A program made the position numbers and the translations under genes. 64,000 nucleotides of DNA from Argopecten irradians (lineage: Eukaryota; Mollusca; Bivalvia; Pectinida; Pectinidae): NCBI RefSeq assembly GCF_041381155.1, contig NC_091142.1, positions 22,964,362-23,028,361 of the forward strand. The letters are read 5' to 3'. Within the stretch, counting starts at the first letter, position 1; every line of letters starts with the position of its first letter. Under the pieces are notes generated by a model. It did not search any database. It was given only the letters and a program-made list of their open reading frames with translations, and was not told the origin of the DNA. Positions 51,393 to 64,000 of this stretch are shown in pieces.

Positions 51393-54300
51393 TCATATTT
51401 TGATAGCATGCATAACGAAATAGCCATGGAAATCAGAGTACGCTTCGTCTTCAGATTTAAATTTCACGACATCAAACTGCTTTATGTCAAATCCACAACT
51501 GACAAAGGTTGACTCTATGTCTTCCCTTGAGAGCCAAACGCACGCGAACTTGGACTCTCCAACTCTGTACCACGTCTGTTCCAGAACGCCGTTCAGGATG
51601 AAATGACCCCCAACTTTCAATAATGATGCTACGTTTGCTGCATTCGTGCGGTACTGGTCAATGGTTAGAGCTGCTGCTTCTAAACAGAGGCTTGAAGTGA
51701 TAATATCAAATTGTGTAACGTCACTTCCGCTTCCCAGTGGGATCGACATGGTCACATCGATAGGTAAAACAGCACGAACTTTACCTTTCATTGCTGTTTG
51801 TCTCTCAACGACAGTTTCACTAAAACAAAATACAAAAATAGTTTCAAATACATGTACGGGCAAATAAATAAGGGATGATGATGTAATTCATATTCTAATT
51901 TCTTTTTTAGATTATATTGGACTATTGACGGATCGCCAGCTGTCAATCAAACCGCACGTGACTTTGTATTTTGTATTGTGTGTGCTACGATGTTTGCTCC
52001 GACATTGAATAGAAACACGTGCGTTTGTGAGCACGAGGCGTGGTTATATTACACCTGGCGATCGGTCAATTGAGAGACAATGAATCCTTCTTCAGAACGT
52101 GCTTGTCCAATACGATTTTCACAATAATTATCAGAGCAAGATCCGTGTGATTTTTATCTGCTTAAGGAATTAAGATAAACCACACTAGATTGGATTGTAT
52201 ATTTTCATGCTACATGTATAACACAAATATCTTGATATTGTTTTACACCCCTTTTAAGTAGATATATATGGAAAATAACTAAAACAAGACAAAGAAAGTT
52301 GGTAAATTACAAGACTTGCGAAAGGAAAATTAAAACTTCGTAAAATACGAAAGGAGTTGTGTACCTACCTTGAGGTTTCCTGTTTTAACACATATTCGGT
52401 AATCTTTTCTATCAATGTTTTGTCACTTTTCCACCAATCAATGAGCACTTTTCTATTTTGTGCGGCGAAATCTGAGAGGTATACGTCATCAACATGGCGG
52501 CTGGCAGTGATGATGGAATGAACAGAAGGGCCTGTGCCTATGTCGAGTAGTTGTCTGCCCTTTACTTCACCTTCGAAGTATAATCATAATAGGTACTGTA
52601 CAAACGATTATATAGCATAAAGATTCTAGTTGATATTTGTTTTTACGGCAGACCACCAAAACATGACATTCAGCCGTTAAGCCTAATCACCCAAACATCC
52701 TATTTCAAAAATCAATATTGTCAGCTTTTGTCTACTTAATGTGAGCGGATTCTACATTATACATGTAGATATTCTTTAATAATTCGAACCTTTTTTCCAT
52801 GCAAATGTATATATGTATGTATATAACTGTCATCGGAGTAGGATTTTGATCGTGTAAATCCAAATTTAATGTTCTGACCAACAATACATACGTAAGTGTG
52901 TATGATACATTGTGTTAGTAATAAGATATGAAATACACCAACTTATCGGTATCATGAATGAAGCTTTTCTTTGGCTCTGTTGCTACTCTGCAAAATAATA
53001 CTAACGTTTATCTAATTGATAGTTTACACAGGTATGTTATCCGTTTTTCATTGTGATGATTTTGTTTTTTTTTAAACTAGCCCTAAAGGTCGACTGCACA
53101 GACTGGGATTTTGTTCCGGTATTGCAATAATTCGATAATGGCTTTCTAAATCAAAATATGTTTTAATGAAATAATATTTCTATAGAAATTGTAGAATAGC
53201 ATTTTCCACAAAAATAACAGAATAGCACAAAATAAAGACATGTCTTTATAAGTAAATAATACCCCATATACACATGATTATGCACATGGACTTTGTCATC
53301 TGATTACTAATCATGGGATGAAATGGGGGTTAATAATGAAATAATCATAAACAGGTAGATATACATAATTATGCACATGGACTTTGTCATCTGATTACAC
53401 TGCACGTGTCTATAGATGCCAAGTAATAAATCAAAGTGTGAACAATTCAGGATAAAGTGAAAATTAATTACCACCCTAGTTAATGTGATTGTGGACGATA
53501 TAACAGGAGACATTGCTCCCTCTCAATGTTTGACTGACACAGCTATCAGAGAGACTCTTATCCATAATAATACAGCACACCATTACAACAATAAGCTTAC
53601 ATCTCAATTACACATAATTGTTAGTAACATTACAATATTGTATTTCTTCACAAGTAAAGTTCTCAAAAAGAGTATGCATTTCATCAACCGCATACTTACT
53701 ACCAACAATGATTACATCCCAGGTACTAAGTTTCCCGGCGTGTCTTAATATAGATACATAGAAAAAAACTGGTATGAACCATGTGGTCTTCAAAAATAGA
53801 GTTCGTGATAAAGAACATTTTAAAGTTATCAACGATTTTTAGAACCAACCAAAATGTAATATACGTCGGCACCTATTCTGGCACATATAGTCAAATTGAT
53901 TGGAATTATACAATTTAAAATCGTAGAAAATTAAATAAGCACTGAAAAAAAAACGATTTTTTTTACCATCAACCTAGGAACAACAGTATATTATACAAAA
54001 ACCTAGGACGTACTATTAAGGATTTTAAGCAATCACTTTAAGTATTTTACCATTATTATAAATATTACTATATATCTCTACAAGCCTTTTTTGTCTTTCC
54101 AATGATGTTGGACTGAAGAGAAACTGATGAGCAAAATAGTCTTATATATACAAACTATCCAATTTGTATATGACAGAATATAAATTCCTTAAATCCTTCA
54201 TTAATATGGTAAAGTATCAAAAAACCAGTATTATTTATATCCGGAAAATACAGAAATACTTAAAACCTATGCCAAAAAGACTAGTAAATTGTCATACTAA

Positions 54301-56223
54301 GAAAGTGCATGTGACTCGCATAAAAGTTCACACACTATTTTGGAGTAGATCATTATATCTCGCCCTCACCAAACCAAAAGTCCACAAAGATCTGTCAAGG
54401 AGAAATTTAATTATAAGAAATTGATTCCCAAACTTAGGATAAACGTTTGGTGATCAAAAAGTTGGCAATAATCGTTTTCAAAAACAAATTATCCATTTGA
54501 TTTAAACCTAACCATTGCATATCATTTCACTTACATTTGAATTTAAATGCATTGTGTAGTTTACATTTTGTCTGCAAGCCATGTGCACTTTACTAGACAC
54601 AAAAATCACGCCTATTTTAAAGCCATTCTACAACTTCTGTGAAACAATTATGGTGATATTTTAAAAATCGGTTTTTCATCTCTGTGACCTGGTTATGACA
54701 TAATATAAATCACTGAATAGTGTAAAACCTTAGGAGGACATGAACAAAAGGTCAATGCAATTAACAGTTTATAAAACAATGGAATATGTATAATCGTCAT
54801 GGTTAGTGATTCCACATCCTCTTTACCTTATCCATCCGCAACGCACATTATACAACCGCATGTCAATTTAAAATTGTACCAACGGCCACCAAGCATTTTA
54901 TCCACTCAAAACACACTTTATATATCCACCTGCTTTCACTTTACATGTATGAACAAAAAGTTCTGCATATCGTTATGTGACATACAATGCACTAGTTAAA
55001 GACTATATAAGATTTGTATCCCCTTAACAACTATTATTTCCCCATAATAAACAATATCCGTACAGGCTTTAGACCTACATATACATTTGTAAATACCTGA
55101 CTGAAATATTTTGCAGTATCTATCCATACTAAATTGCATCAGATCACCCTCAGCGGGCTGACCGGAAATGGAGTTGAGATACGTCTGTAAGTACCATTCT
55201 GGGTCAAATAAGCCAGCGTAATCCGTGGTTGTTCCTCTAGCCGCCATTTTAAGATCAAATGTACTGGTACAATACGGGTTAGGCTACACCAGGAAATATA
55301 TTAGGTTTTTGCGTTATAACCTACATGTAAAAGCGATGATTCGATTCGGGATGATATTATGCGTTCTGTTTGTGAGAAAAAATATTATAGCATCGATATC
55401 TCGGTATGTTATGTAACACATACATGATTTACAGAAATTATTAATTTAACAAATATTTACATTATAGACTATTAAATATATGTTTATATGGACGTCATTA
55501 ATTATAAAGGTGAAATACAATGTTATCGACTAGTTAGTTCTTACAAACTAATAAAACTCGAAAATTCGTAACTGAAAAATGAAGTAAATTATTTAGTTAT
55601 AATTAGACGAATCAATGGGAAAATGGGTATGTGTAAACATAAACCTGGGATGATAATAAATAAAACAAAAATAAATAAAACAGAAATATGACATTGTATT
55701 ATCCAGCCATGTTCATCAGAATTCTCTCATTTTAAAACAGTTTATAAAGAAAAGCGCAGCAAAATTTATTATGAAAATTATTGGTTATAAAGTTATGACG
55801 CTTGAATAGTAATATCTTACATAACCTAATAATTAGCAAGCTAGACCCTTTTCACTTCCTGATAACCGCGACTGTATATAGCGTGTTTCTCAAACTACTC
55901 GTGCTTTTGTCTGTAAACAATAACTTGCTGTATATAATACATAGTCAATGGGTCGAGACGGCACATACATTGTATACATACACAAAGAAGTAAACACTGA
56001 TGACACCAGGCTTTCAGCGAGAGTAATTAATAGTCTCAGTTTAAGAGTCTCGTCCCTTACTGTACTTACCTGACTGAAATATACTGTTGTATCTCTCTAG
56101 ATTAAAGCGTAACAGGTTCCCCTGGTCAACGGTCTGTCCTGCGATGCAGCCATAGTAATGTCTGAGATACCAGTCCTGGTCAAACTGACCATAGTAGTCT
56201 GTGGTTGTACCGTCCGCCGCCAT
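51393..56223 (-). CDS. Amine N-methyltransferase, NNMT/PNMT/TEMT family (gene B)
   Basis: Exons: 1a 56070-56223 or 1b 55097-55247, 2 at 52369-52570, 3 at 51393-51819. Lengths and phases equal gene A, so 260 or 259 residues. I noticed no stop or frameshift in the exons. The visible protein change is Lys to Arg in LSREDIE of exon 3. All SAM-site residues are kept. Intron 1 is about 2.5 kb from 1b and 3.5 kb from 1a. Gene B is probably functional if gene A is. Confidence 0.85.
55097..55247 (-). CDS. Gene B alternative exon 1b
   Basis: Intact; same 151 nt and encoded residues as the unit 2 copy. Confidence 0.75.
56070..56223 (-). CDS. Gene B alternative exon 1a
   Basis: Intact; 154 nt, same residues as in unit 2, with a silent change near the donor (AGTATATTTC for AGCATATTTC). 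Confidence 0.8.
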
Positions 56224-57665
56224 CTGTAATACTTACTGTCGTCAGTAGCCATATAATACCTATGTATGACAACAAGATGATATACAGATACAAGGATATA
56301 AATAGATAAGATCTGTTGTGCTTTTAGTGTCTGAGATTTATTATTATAATGTCTGAATGCTAAAATGAAGACCAAATAATAATTTCGAATTGTCAGGAAG
56401 TCCTACTGGAAATGACAATGCCTTCAAATGGAATCTATGCGGAACGCGACTGACCAGCGTTGAACGGGACGAGTGGGAATTAAATTTCCGAGCTCATTTT
56501 CACTTTTTTAAAGACTTCCAATGTTGAGAATATAAGTATCAATTGTTTGAAAATCAGCTATAGTTCAAGTTACGGGTCTGAACACTCATGACTTATTATA
56601 TAGCCTAGTCTTAAAATAGAAAAGGAATCTGGAAATTAAACTCATCATATTTTTATGCAGAAAATAAATTTAAATAGTTCTAAAATAGTTTTGATGTGAA
56701 AACATAGTATTGCTTGCCAGCATAGTTAATATTCCAAATAATACATTTTCACGAAGAGCTTTTTCCAAACAGCTTGGATTGAAATTGGAAGTAAAGACAT
56801 CTCTTTCGTTTTTTATAAAAATAATAAGCAAATAAATTAAAAAATATCATACATGTATTTAACTAAAAACAAGCTCACCAAATGACGAGAAATTAAAGGG
56901 CTAGTAAGAAAAAAGACAATTTTGCTATAGTCATCAAAATGAAAGTCAATTTACTTCTAATCTCCATTCGTGTGAGAGACCTTCGTTTGTTAAATGCATT
57001 GCACTTATAAAGGTCCTTGCAAATATAGGCCAAGAAATGATTACTGTAGGTTGAACAATAATGTCGCCAAAGGTTTCTCAACTTGTTTGGGTTCAGTAAA
57101 GGTATATAAACGTCCACACGAATCTCTTTGCCGCCAAGGTAGAAATGTTTGATTTTGGTCAGTGTTGTGGTCAGAAAACACACGTGCATAAAGTTATATG
57201 TCTGGATTGATCAATATAACAATTTGGAAGCTAATAAATACTGATTAGCATTGAAGCCGTATAAAAAAGTGCGCGTTTTGGACATATTAAAGTTTTCCGG
57301 TAATTTTAGCATGTACATGTAGTGTGTGTATTTATGTACTTTGTAAGGATCTGCTTGAAAGTAGACTTGTTTGTCAAGGAAGTATAGCGTGAAAGTACGA
57401 TGTGGATGTATACTGTATATTAATATATAGCCATCGTGGAGATATTGCGAGTTAATTTTATGTGTTCAAGATATAGTTTGCGGTAAAGTGTGATGGCACA
57501 AATATAAGCACGCTAACAGTACTATTGTGTTACCATTCTCTGTCATTTTGAAAGAATTGAGACATTAGAATAACAATAGTGGAATATTATGATATCTGAT
57601 ATTACATTTTTGTTTATGTATTCTCATTTCATCAACTGAATTGTACACTCATTCCTCTATTGCAG

Positions 57666-58373
57666 GATAACTGCTCATATTTTGTAGCCCTTGAACATTC
57701 TGGTTTCTTTTTCTATTTGGATGTGCACTGACATCCTAACTTAAGTGTAAAGAATTTGGTTCCTGTACAACGAAGATTCGAATCGTTAAGAGGGGGCGTT
57801 TTAAACAGAATACCATGTTCACAACTGTCGGAACAATTCGGGAAAAAGGCAGTTATGCATCTCGGTCTCATATTTCTAAGGATTTAACTGACATCAGAGC
57901 AAATGGTGTTGAATATTCTGAAACCAACAGACCAATGCACAATTAAGAGGACAATGTTGAAGAAAATGATGCAGCTTCGAATACATCCGATACAACAACG
58001 GTACACGATTGTGTACGGGTAGAGGCGCACCATTACCTTCCTGGAAGCAGGATTCAAACTGACGAAATGTGTGTCGGCCATATCCAAGACACAATGCCCG
58101 GAAGTAAGCATAATGAAACTAATATTGAAATGAATAAGCTTTGAAAATATTTTGATAATACAGTATCACATCCATCCCGATTTAACAAGAAATTAAACAT
58201 AACGTAATCTTGTTCAAGAGTAGTCAACTTGTGGAAGGAGATAAAATCCCGATTGGCTCCAAAACAGGAAGTGAAAGCCTTCAGAACCGTCTCTGTGATT
58301 TTCCTCGTGTTTCTGATAACCATGACTCCGCAGTGCGTTTCTGGACTTGTACATGTACATGTGGTGATATTTC
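57666..58373 (+). pseudogene. GPCR-like relic, unit 3
   Basis: A 6-bp insertion duplicates TACATG inside the segment after helix 6, and TAG follows the Trp codon. The rest parallels unit 1. Confidence 0.35.
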
Positions 58374-58967
58374 CCTGGTAGAGATTTCAGATATATATTA
58401 CATGAAGCATTCCATGTTTTTTTATTTTTGTTTTTGTTTTGTTATACTCTTTTTAAACAACACTAAACGAAAATTATTAACAGCATAATCATTTTATTGA
58501 CATTTCCAACCACTCCGTCAGGTAATATATATATATACGATGCGAGAATAAAATGGTAAGTGAGTTAATATAAGACCCGAGTCCTTCATGGCAAAACCTC
58601 CTTTTCGATTAAAATCCAAATTGGCCGCCATTATTGCTGATTATTTTCTGTTCTAGTCTAAGTTCTGAATTTAAGTTACATAGAAACAAGTTTAATATTT
58701 CCATTTTAACTAATTTGGGGATGAAAAATCGATTGATGTTAATTCTTAAATCGTTAGATGTCGAAGTAAGCTTTATTTTAATAAGTATGGAAGCTGATAG
58801 TCAGGTCCTATGAAAACAAATACTTTGCAGTTTGTTGAAAGTAAGTTGGTTTCAATAATTAATAATATAAGTGATTATAACGAGTTTATATTCGAATACA
58901 TTTGTACCATATATACATACATGTAATGAATATCAACATGTATGTGAACTTCAAATGTCAATTTTTC

Positions 58968-60161
58968 TCATATTTTGATAGCATGCATAACGAAATAACC
59001 ATGGAAATCAGAGTACGCTTCGTCTTCAGATTTAAATTTCACGACATCAAACTGCTTTATGTCAAATCCACAACTGACAAAGGTTGACTCTATGTCTTCC
59101 CTTGAGAGCCAAACGCACGCGAACTTGGACTCTCCAACTCTGTACCACGTCTGTTCCAGAACGCCGTTCAGGATGAAATGACCCCCAACTTTCAATAATG
59201 ATGCTACGTTTGCTGCATTCGTGCGGTACTGGTTAATGGTTAGAGCTGCTGCTTCTAAACAGAGGCTTGAAGTGATAATATCAAATTGTGTAACGTCACT
59301 TCCGCTTCCCAGTGGAATCGACATGGTCACATCGATAGGTAAAACAGCACGAACTTTACCTTTCATTGCTGTTTGTCTCTCAACGACAGTTTCACTAAAA
59401 CAAAATACAAAAAATAGTTTCAAATACATGTACGGGCAAATAAATAAGGGATGATGATGTAATTCATATTCTAATTTCTTTTTTAGATTATATTGGACTA
59501 TTGACGGATCGCCAGCTGTCAATCAAACCGCACGTGACTTTGTATTTTGTATTGTGTGTGCTACGATGTTTTTCTCCGACATTGAATAGAAACACGTGCG
59601 TTTGTGAGCACGAGGCGTGGTTATATTACACCTGGCGATCGGTCAATTGAGAGACAATGAATCCTTCTTCAGAACGTGCTTGTCCAATACGATTTTCACA
59701 ATAATTATCAGAGCAAGATCCGTGTGATTTTTATCTGCTTAAGGAATTAAGATAAACCACACTAGATTGGATTGTATAGTTTCATGCTACATGTATAACA
59801 CAAATATCTTGATATTGTTTGACACCCCTTTTAAGTAGATATATATGGAAAATAACTAAAACAAGACAAAAAAAAAGTTGGTAAATTACAAGACTTGCGA
59901 AAGGAAAATTAAAGGAAAATTAAAACTTCGTAAAATACGAAAAGGGTTGTGTACCTACCTTGAGGTTTCCTGTTTTAACACATATTCGGTAATCTTTTCT
60001 ATCAATGTTTTGTCACTTTTCCACCAATCAATGAGCACTTTTCTATTTTGTGCGGGTGAAATCTGAGAGGTATACGTCATCAACATGGCGGCTGGCAGTG
60101 ATGATGGAATGAACAGAAGGGCCTGTGCCTATGTCGAGTAGTTGTCTGCCCTTTACTTCAC
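58968..60161 (-). pseudogene. Gene C, exons 2-3, frameshifted methyltransferase copy
   Basis: Exon 3 (58968-59394) is open and has Asn for Asp in TINQYR. Exon 2 (59959-60161) is 203 nt instead of 202: GCGGCGAAATC of the other units reads GCGGGTGAAATC on the plus strand near 60055. On the coding strand the sequence after LSDF becomes TRTK and then a stop, ending the protein at about 90 residues, before the substrate site. First exons would lie beyond the right edge of the window. A one-base consensus error is possible and would restore a normal gene. Confidence 0.75.
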
Positions 60162-60370
60162 CTTCGAAGTATAATCATAATAGGTACTGTACAAACGATT
60201 ATATAGCATAAAGATTCTAGTTCATATTTGTTTTTACGGCAGACCATCAAAACATGACATTCAGCCGTTAAGCCTAATCACCCAAACATCCTATTTCAAA
60301 AATCAATATTATCAGCTTTTGTCTACTTAATGTGTGCCGATTCTACATTATAGATAGATATTCTTTAGTA

Positions 60371-61945
60371 GACATTTCTAACATCGACAGAGACACAGAC
60401 TCGGAGTACGACTTCGACGGTTTGAGGGGTCATCTCACAATGCAAAACGATGTATTATTAACATACATTGTATCTTTGTACCTTTCTTACATATTCGCTA
60501 ATTGCGGCGCATCTATAGTATGTGCAGTTTTGCAGCATCATAGAAACTACGATAAAAGATCCGCCGGAGTACATGATCATGTACACTTACCTCGGTTGAG
60601 ATACGTATTCTTTAGCTGGATATACTATAATATGAGCAAGCCATTTCGTCACATCATACATATGCTACAAAAAGATTATGTTAGCTCTAGACGATATTTC
60701 ATTTTACCTTTATGATTGACCAATCCGAGAGTTCATCGGAACTTGAGCTGATATGGCAACTTAGTGCTACGTGAAAAAAGTTTATTCCTTAATGTTTAAT
60801 TCGCACTTCAATTCGATCAAGACATGGTGCGTATATCGTGCGAGAAGCTCATGAAGGGGTCTCCTACCCGATCACTTTGGTTTTCTCCGGGCACTCTGGT
60901 TTCCTTCCACTCTAAGACCCTCTCACTCTTTCATCCGGGCCATCGAAAGTGATTTGTATAAGTTGTTTAACTTTTTTCGCAATCGATGTAAAATAAAGTT
61001 CATATTTTTTATATATGCAGACATGGTTTTAAGATTGTACAAACCCAAAACGTAACATAAACAATTGGTCTGTTTTCAAATATTAAGCAGTTTAGAGATA
61101 CGTGTATTATGAAATAAGTAAAACCGAAAGAAACAGGGAAATCAATAAATCGAATCAAATAGCGCTTTTTTAAAAAGAAAGAAACTTTGAAAACTCATCC
61201 TCAATCAAAATATTTATGTTAACTGTTTCCAATGGCATTGACTCCATTAATCATTTTTATACAAATGTAATAAATATATGAGTGCATATTGATAGTACAG
61301 CGAGAAAATTGATTCTGTTGGTGGGAATTAATGCAAACGTCACTCTCTGCAATCGGAACACTTCATGAAAAGAAAATGAAATCCGATTGAATAGGCTATT
61401 AAATCTTAGAAGTTGTCAATTACTAGATGCAGTGATGACAAAGATTATGAGGAATATGAATAGATTATTTGTTGGACAAATGGGCATATTTTTATTTATA
61501 GCTACAATACTATAACCATAAGGAATACTTTTTTTAAATTTTGTAGAGGTTATTGAAAGTGACTGAGACAGTGTTATTGTTATACAATATGGTTAATAAC
61601 TGAATCAAAATTAAAACTTTTTTAATCAAGGTGATAATAAATACTATTGATGATAATATTTTATTTGCCATTAAAGCAGTATGGTGACTGTTGCTAAAAA
61701 AGAAAAAAAAAGGAAAAAAAATTAAGAAAAGTAAAAATAATATAGCATTAGTGAGGATCGAAACCGATACCATTAGATCTTGTGCCTTATGCAGTATCTG
61801 TTTGTCCAATAAACATGCATTATACAGAGCTGGGATGTCCTCGGCGACGTCCGAGCAAAAATTTTACATTAAACATTTTGAGATGATCCCTGAAAACAGT
61901 CGAAGTTGGTCTCGGAGTCCGTGTCTGATCGACGTTAGAAATGTC
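60371..61945. mobile_element. 1,575-bp terminal-inverted-repeat element in unit 3
   Basis: Units 1 and 2 give the empty site TTCTTTAATAATTCG. Here the ends are GACATTTCTAAC(A)TCGA and TCGACGTTAGAAATGTC, and pairing extends about 48 bp through AGACAC, ACTC, GAG and ACTTCGAC. TA flanks both ends, with an extra GTA at the left, suggesting a TA target. No transposase is encoded; the frame crossing the left junction (60332-60715) is chance. The inside contains TTTTCTCCGGGCACTCTGGT then TTCCTTCC, a tail motif I associate with mollusc SINEs. Confidence 0.75.
60870..61010 (+). repeat. SINE-tail-like segment inside the element
   Basis: TTTTCTCCGGGCACTCTGGT, then CACTCTAAGACCCTCTCACT, CATCCGGGCCATCGAAAGTG and a final ATCGATGTAAAATAAAGTT. 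From memory this series is common in mollusc short interspersed repeats. Its tRNA-like head is not clear here. Confidence 0.4.
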
Positions 61946-62138
61946 TAATAATTCGAACCGTTTTCCATGCAAATATATATATGTATGTATATAACTGTCA
62001 TCGGAGTAGGATTTTGATAGGGTAAATCCAAATTTAATGTTCTGACCAACAATACATACGTAAGTGTGTAAGATACATTGTGTTAGTAATAAGATATGAA
62101 ATACACCAACTTATCGGTATCATGAATGAAGCTTTTCT

Positions 62139-64000
62139 TTGGCTCTGTTGCTACTCTGCAAAATAATACTAACGTTTATCTAATTGATACTTTACACAGG
62201 TATGTTATCCGTTTTTCATTGTGATGATTTTGTATTTTTTTAAACTAGCCCTAAAGGTCGACTGCACAGACTGGGATTTTGTTCCGGTATTGCAATAATT
62301 CGATAATGGCTTTCTAAATCAAAATCTGTTTTAATGATATAATATTTCTATAGAAATTGTAGAATAGTATTTACCACAAAAATAACAGAATAGCACAAAA
62401 TAAAGACATGTCTTTATAAGTAAATAATACCCCAAATACACATGATTATGCACATGGACTTTGTCATCTGATTACTAATCATGGGATGAAATGGGGGTTA
62501 ATAATGTCATCTGATTACACAGGTAGATATAAATAATTATGCACATGGACTTTGTCATCTGATTACACTGCACGTGTCTATAGATGCAAAGTAATAAATC
62601 AAAGTAAGACCAATTCAGGATAAAGCGAAAATTAAATACCGCTCTAGTTAATGTGATTGTGGACGATATAACAGGAGGCATTGCTCCCTCTCTATGTTTG
62701 ACTGACACATCTATCAGAGAGACTCTTATCCATAATAATACAGCACACCATTACAACAATAAGCTTACATCTCAATTACACATAATTGTTAGTAACATTG
62801 CAATATTGTATTTCTTCACAAGTAAAATTCTCCAAAAGAGTATACATTTCATCAACCGCATACGTGTACTTACTACCAACAATGATTACATCCCAGGTAC
62901 TAAGTTTCTCGGCGTGTCTTAATATAAATACATAGAAAAAACTGGTATGAAACATGTGGTCTTCAAAAATAGAGTTCGTGATAAAGAACATTTTAAAGTT
63001 ATCAACCATGTTTAGAACCAACCAAAATGTAATATACGTCGGCACATATTCTGGCACATATAGTCAAATTGATTGGAATTATACAATTTAAAATCGTAGA
63101 AAATTAAATAAGCACTGGAAATACGATTTTTTTTTACCATCAACCTAGGAACAACAGTATATTATACAAAAACCTAGGACGTACTATTAAGGATTTTAAG
63201 CAATCAATTTAAGTATTTTACCATTATTATAAATATTACTATATATCTCTACAAGCCTTTTTTGTCTTTCCAATGATGTTGGACTGAAGAGAAACTGATG
63301 AGCAAAATAGTCTTATATATACAAACTATCCAATTTGTATATGACAGAATATAAATTCCTTAAATCCTTCATTAATATGGTAAGGTATAAAAAAACCAGT
63401 ATTATTTATATCCGGAAAATACAGAAATACTTAAAACCTATGCCAAAAAGACTAGTAAATTGTCATACTAAGAAAGTGCATGTGACTCGCATAAAAGTTC
63501 ACACACTATTTTGGAGTAGATCATTATATATCTCGCCCTCACCAAATGTCCACATAGATCTGTCAAGGAGAAATTTGATTATGAGAAATTGATTCCCAAA
63601 CTTAGGATAAACGTTTGGTGATCAAAAAGTTGGCAATAATCGTTTTCAAAAACAAATTATCCATTTGATTTAAACCTAACCATTGCATATCATTTCACTT
63701 ACATTTGCATCTGAATGCATTGTCTAGTTTACATTTTGTCTGCAAGCCACGTGCACTTTACTAGACACAAAAATCACGCCTATTTTAAAGCCATTCTACA
63801 ACTTCTGTGAAACAATTATGGTGGTATTTTAAAAATCGGTTTTTCATCTCTGTGACTTGGTTATGACATAATATAAATCACTGAATAGTGTAAAACCTTA
63901 GGAGGACATGAACAAAAGGTCAATGCAATTAACAGTTTATAAAACAATGGAATATGTATAATCGTCATGGTTAGTGATTCCACATCCTCTTTACCTTATC
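62139..64000. repeat. Tandem unit 4, cut by the window end
   Basis: It begins at the same TTGGCTCTGTTGCTACTCTG and follows intron-1 sequence of the other units. Exon 1b would come about 400 bp beyond the window. It is more diverged than units 1-3 (for example CATACGTGTACTTACTACC has a 6-bp insertion near 62865). Confidence 0.85.

Larger units (their letters stand above)
45395..52970. repeat. Tandem unit 2 of the methyltransferase array
   Basis: 7,576 bp, the simplest version of the unit, without the duplication of unit 1 or the insertion of unit 3. It holds exons 1b and 1a of gene A, a GPCR-like relic (from 50095, with a stop at the Trp after helix 6), and exons 3 and 2 of gene B. Several frames of 60-98 codons are shared by all units only because the units are nearly identical. 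Confidence 0.9.
52971..62138. repeat. Tandem unit 3 of the methyltransferase array
   Basis: It is enlarged to about 9.17 kb by a 1,575-bp insertion near its right end. It carries exons 1b and 1a of gene B, a GPCR-like relic and exons 3 and 2 of gene C. A 14-bp duplication (GGAAAATTAAA repeated, near 59900) in intron 2 and a 6-bp one near 58350 are unique to it. Confidence 0.9.

Noticed and set aside
60332..60715. 127-codon plus-strand frame
   Set aside because: It crosses the left junction of the inserted element, so it did not exist before insertion, and has no domain.
61745..61810. tRNA-like segment with a GGATCGAAACC B-box look
   Set aside because: No cloverleaf could be formed by eye; at best a decayed tRNA-derived SINE head.

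Overview
This is a eukaryotic window, AT-rich and mostly non-coding. It looks like a marine mollusc, most likely a bivalve. The reasons are: genes split by GT-AG introns, a dispersed repeat ending in a GCCCACCATC hairpin and an aagggcaacagt / aataggacgttaa SINE-like repeat (both of which I associate with bivalve genomes from memory), decayed LINE and THAP-transposase copies, and many short-period satellites. I cannot name the species.

Left part (1-16.5 kb): a graveyard of mobile elements. It holds a dispersed repeat with a perfect 3' hairpin, LINE ORF1 and LINE endonuclease fragments on the minus strand, a nested inverted-repeat cluster, a THAP-HTH-DDE transposase pseudogene split by a SINE-like insertion, small foldback elements and a repeat family present in two inverted copies. 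I see no intact host gene here.

Middle part (16.5-37.3 kb): seven unrelated tandem arrays with unit sizes near 35, 40, 22, 60, 42, 63 and 52 bp. Between them lie two plausible first exons on the minus strand: a signal-anchor exon at 22.8-22.9 kb and a claudin/PMP22-like tetraspan exon at 33.05-33.27 kb. Several arrays are clean in the middle and full of small indels elsewhere, so consensus quality in them is doubtful.

Right part (37.3-64 kb): a tandem array of a roughly 7.6 kb unit, with three full units and a fourth cut by the window end. It carries a minus-strand S-adenosylmethionine-dependent amine N-methyltransferase of the NNMT/PNMT/TEMT family. Each gene has two alternative coding first exons (1a and 1b, both ending in phase 1), exon 2 with the SAM loop LDIGTGP, and exon 3. 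Gene A (43.8-48.7 kb) and gene B (51.4-56.2 kb) are complete and predict proteins of 260 or 259 residues. Gene C (exons 2-3 at 59.0-60.2 kb) has a 1-bp frameshift in exon 2. The leftmost unit has only orphan first exons (39.4-40.5 kb), because the array boundary falls inside intron 1; one of them is also frameshifted. Unit 1 contains an extra 0.5 kb internal duplication, and unit 3 a 1,575-bp inverted-repeat element. Each unit also carries a decayed plus-strand GPCR-like relic.

The methyltransferase copies would make the same soluble enzyme in different dosage and with different N-terminal lids. No other pathway gene is visible.
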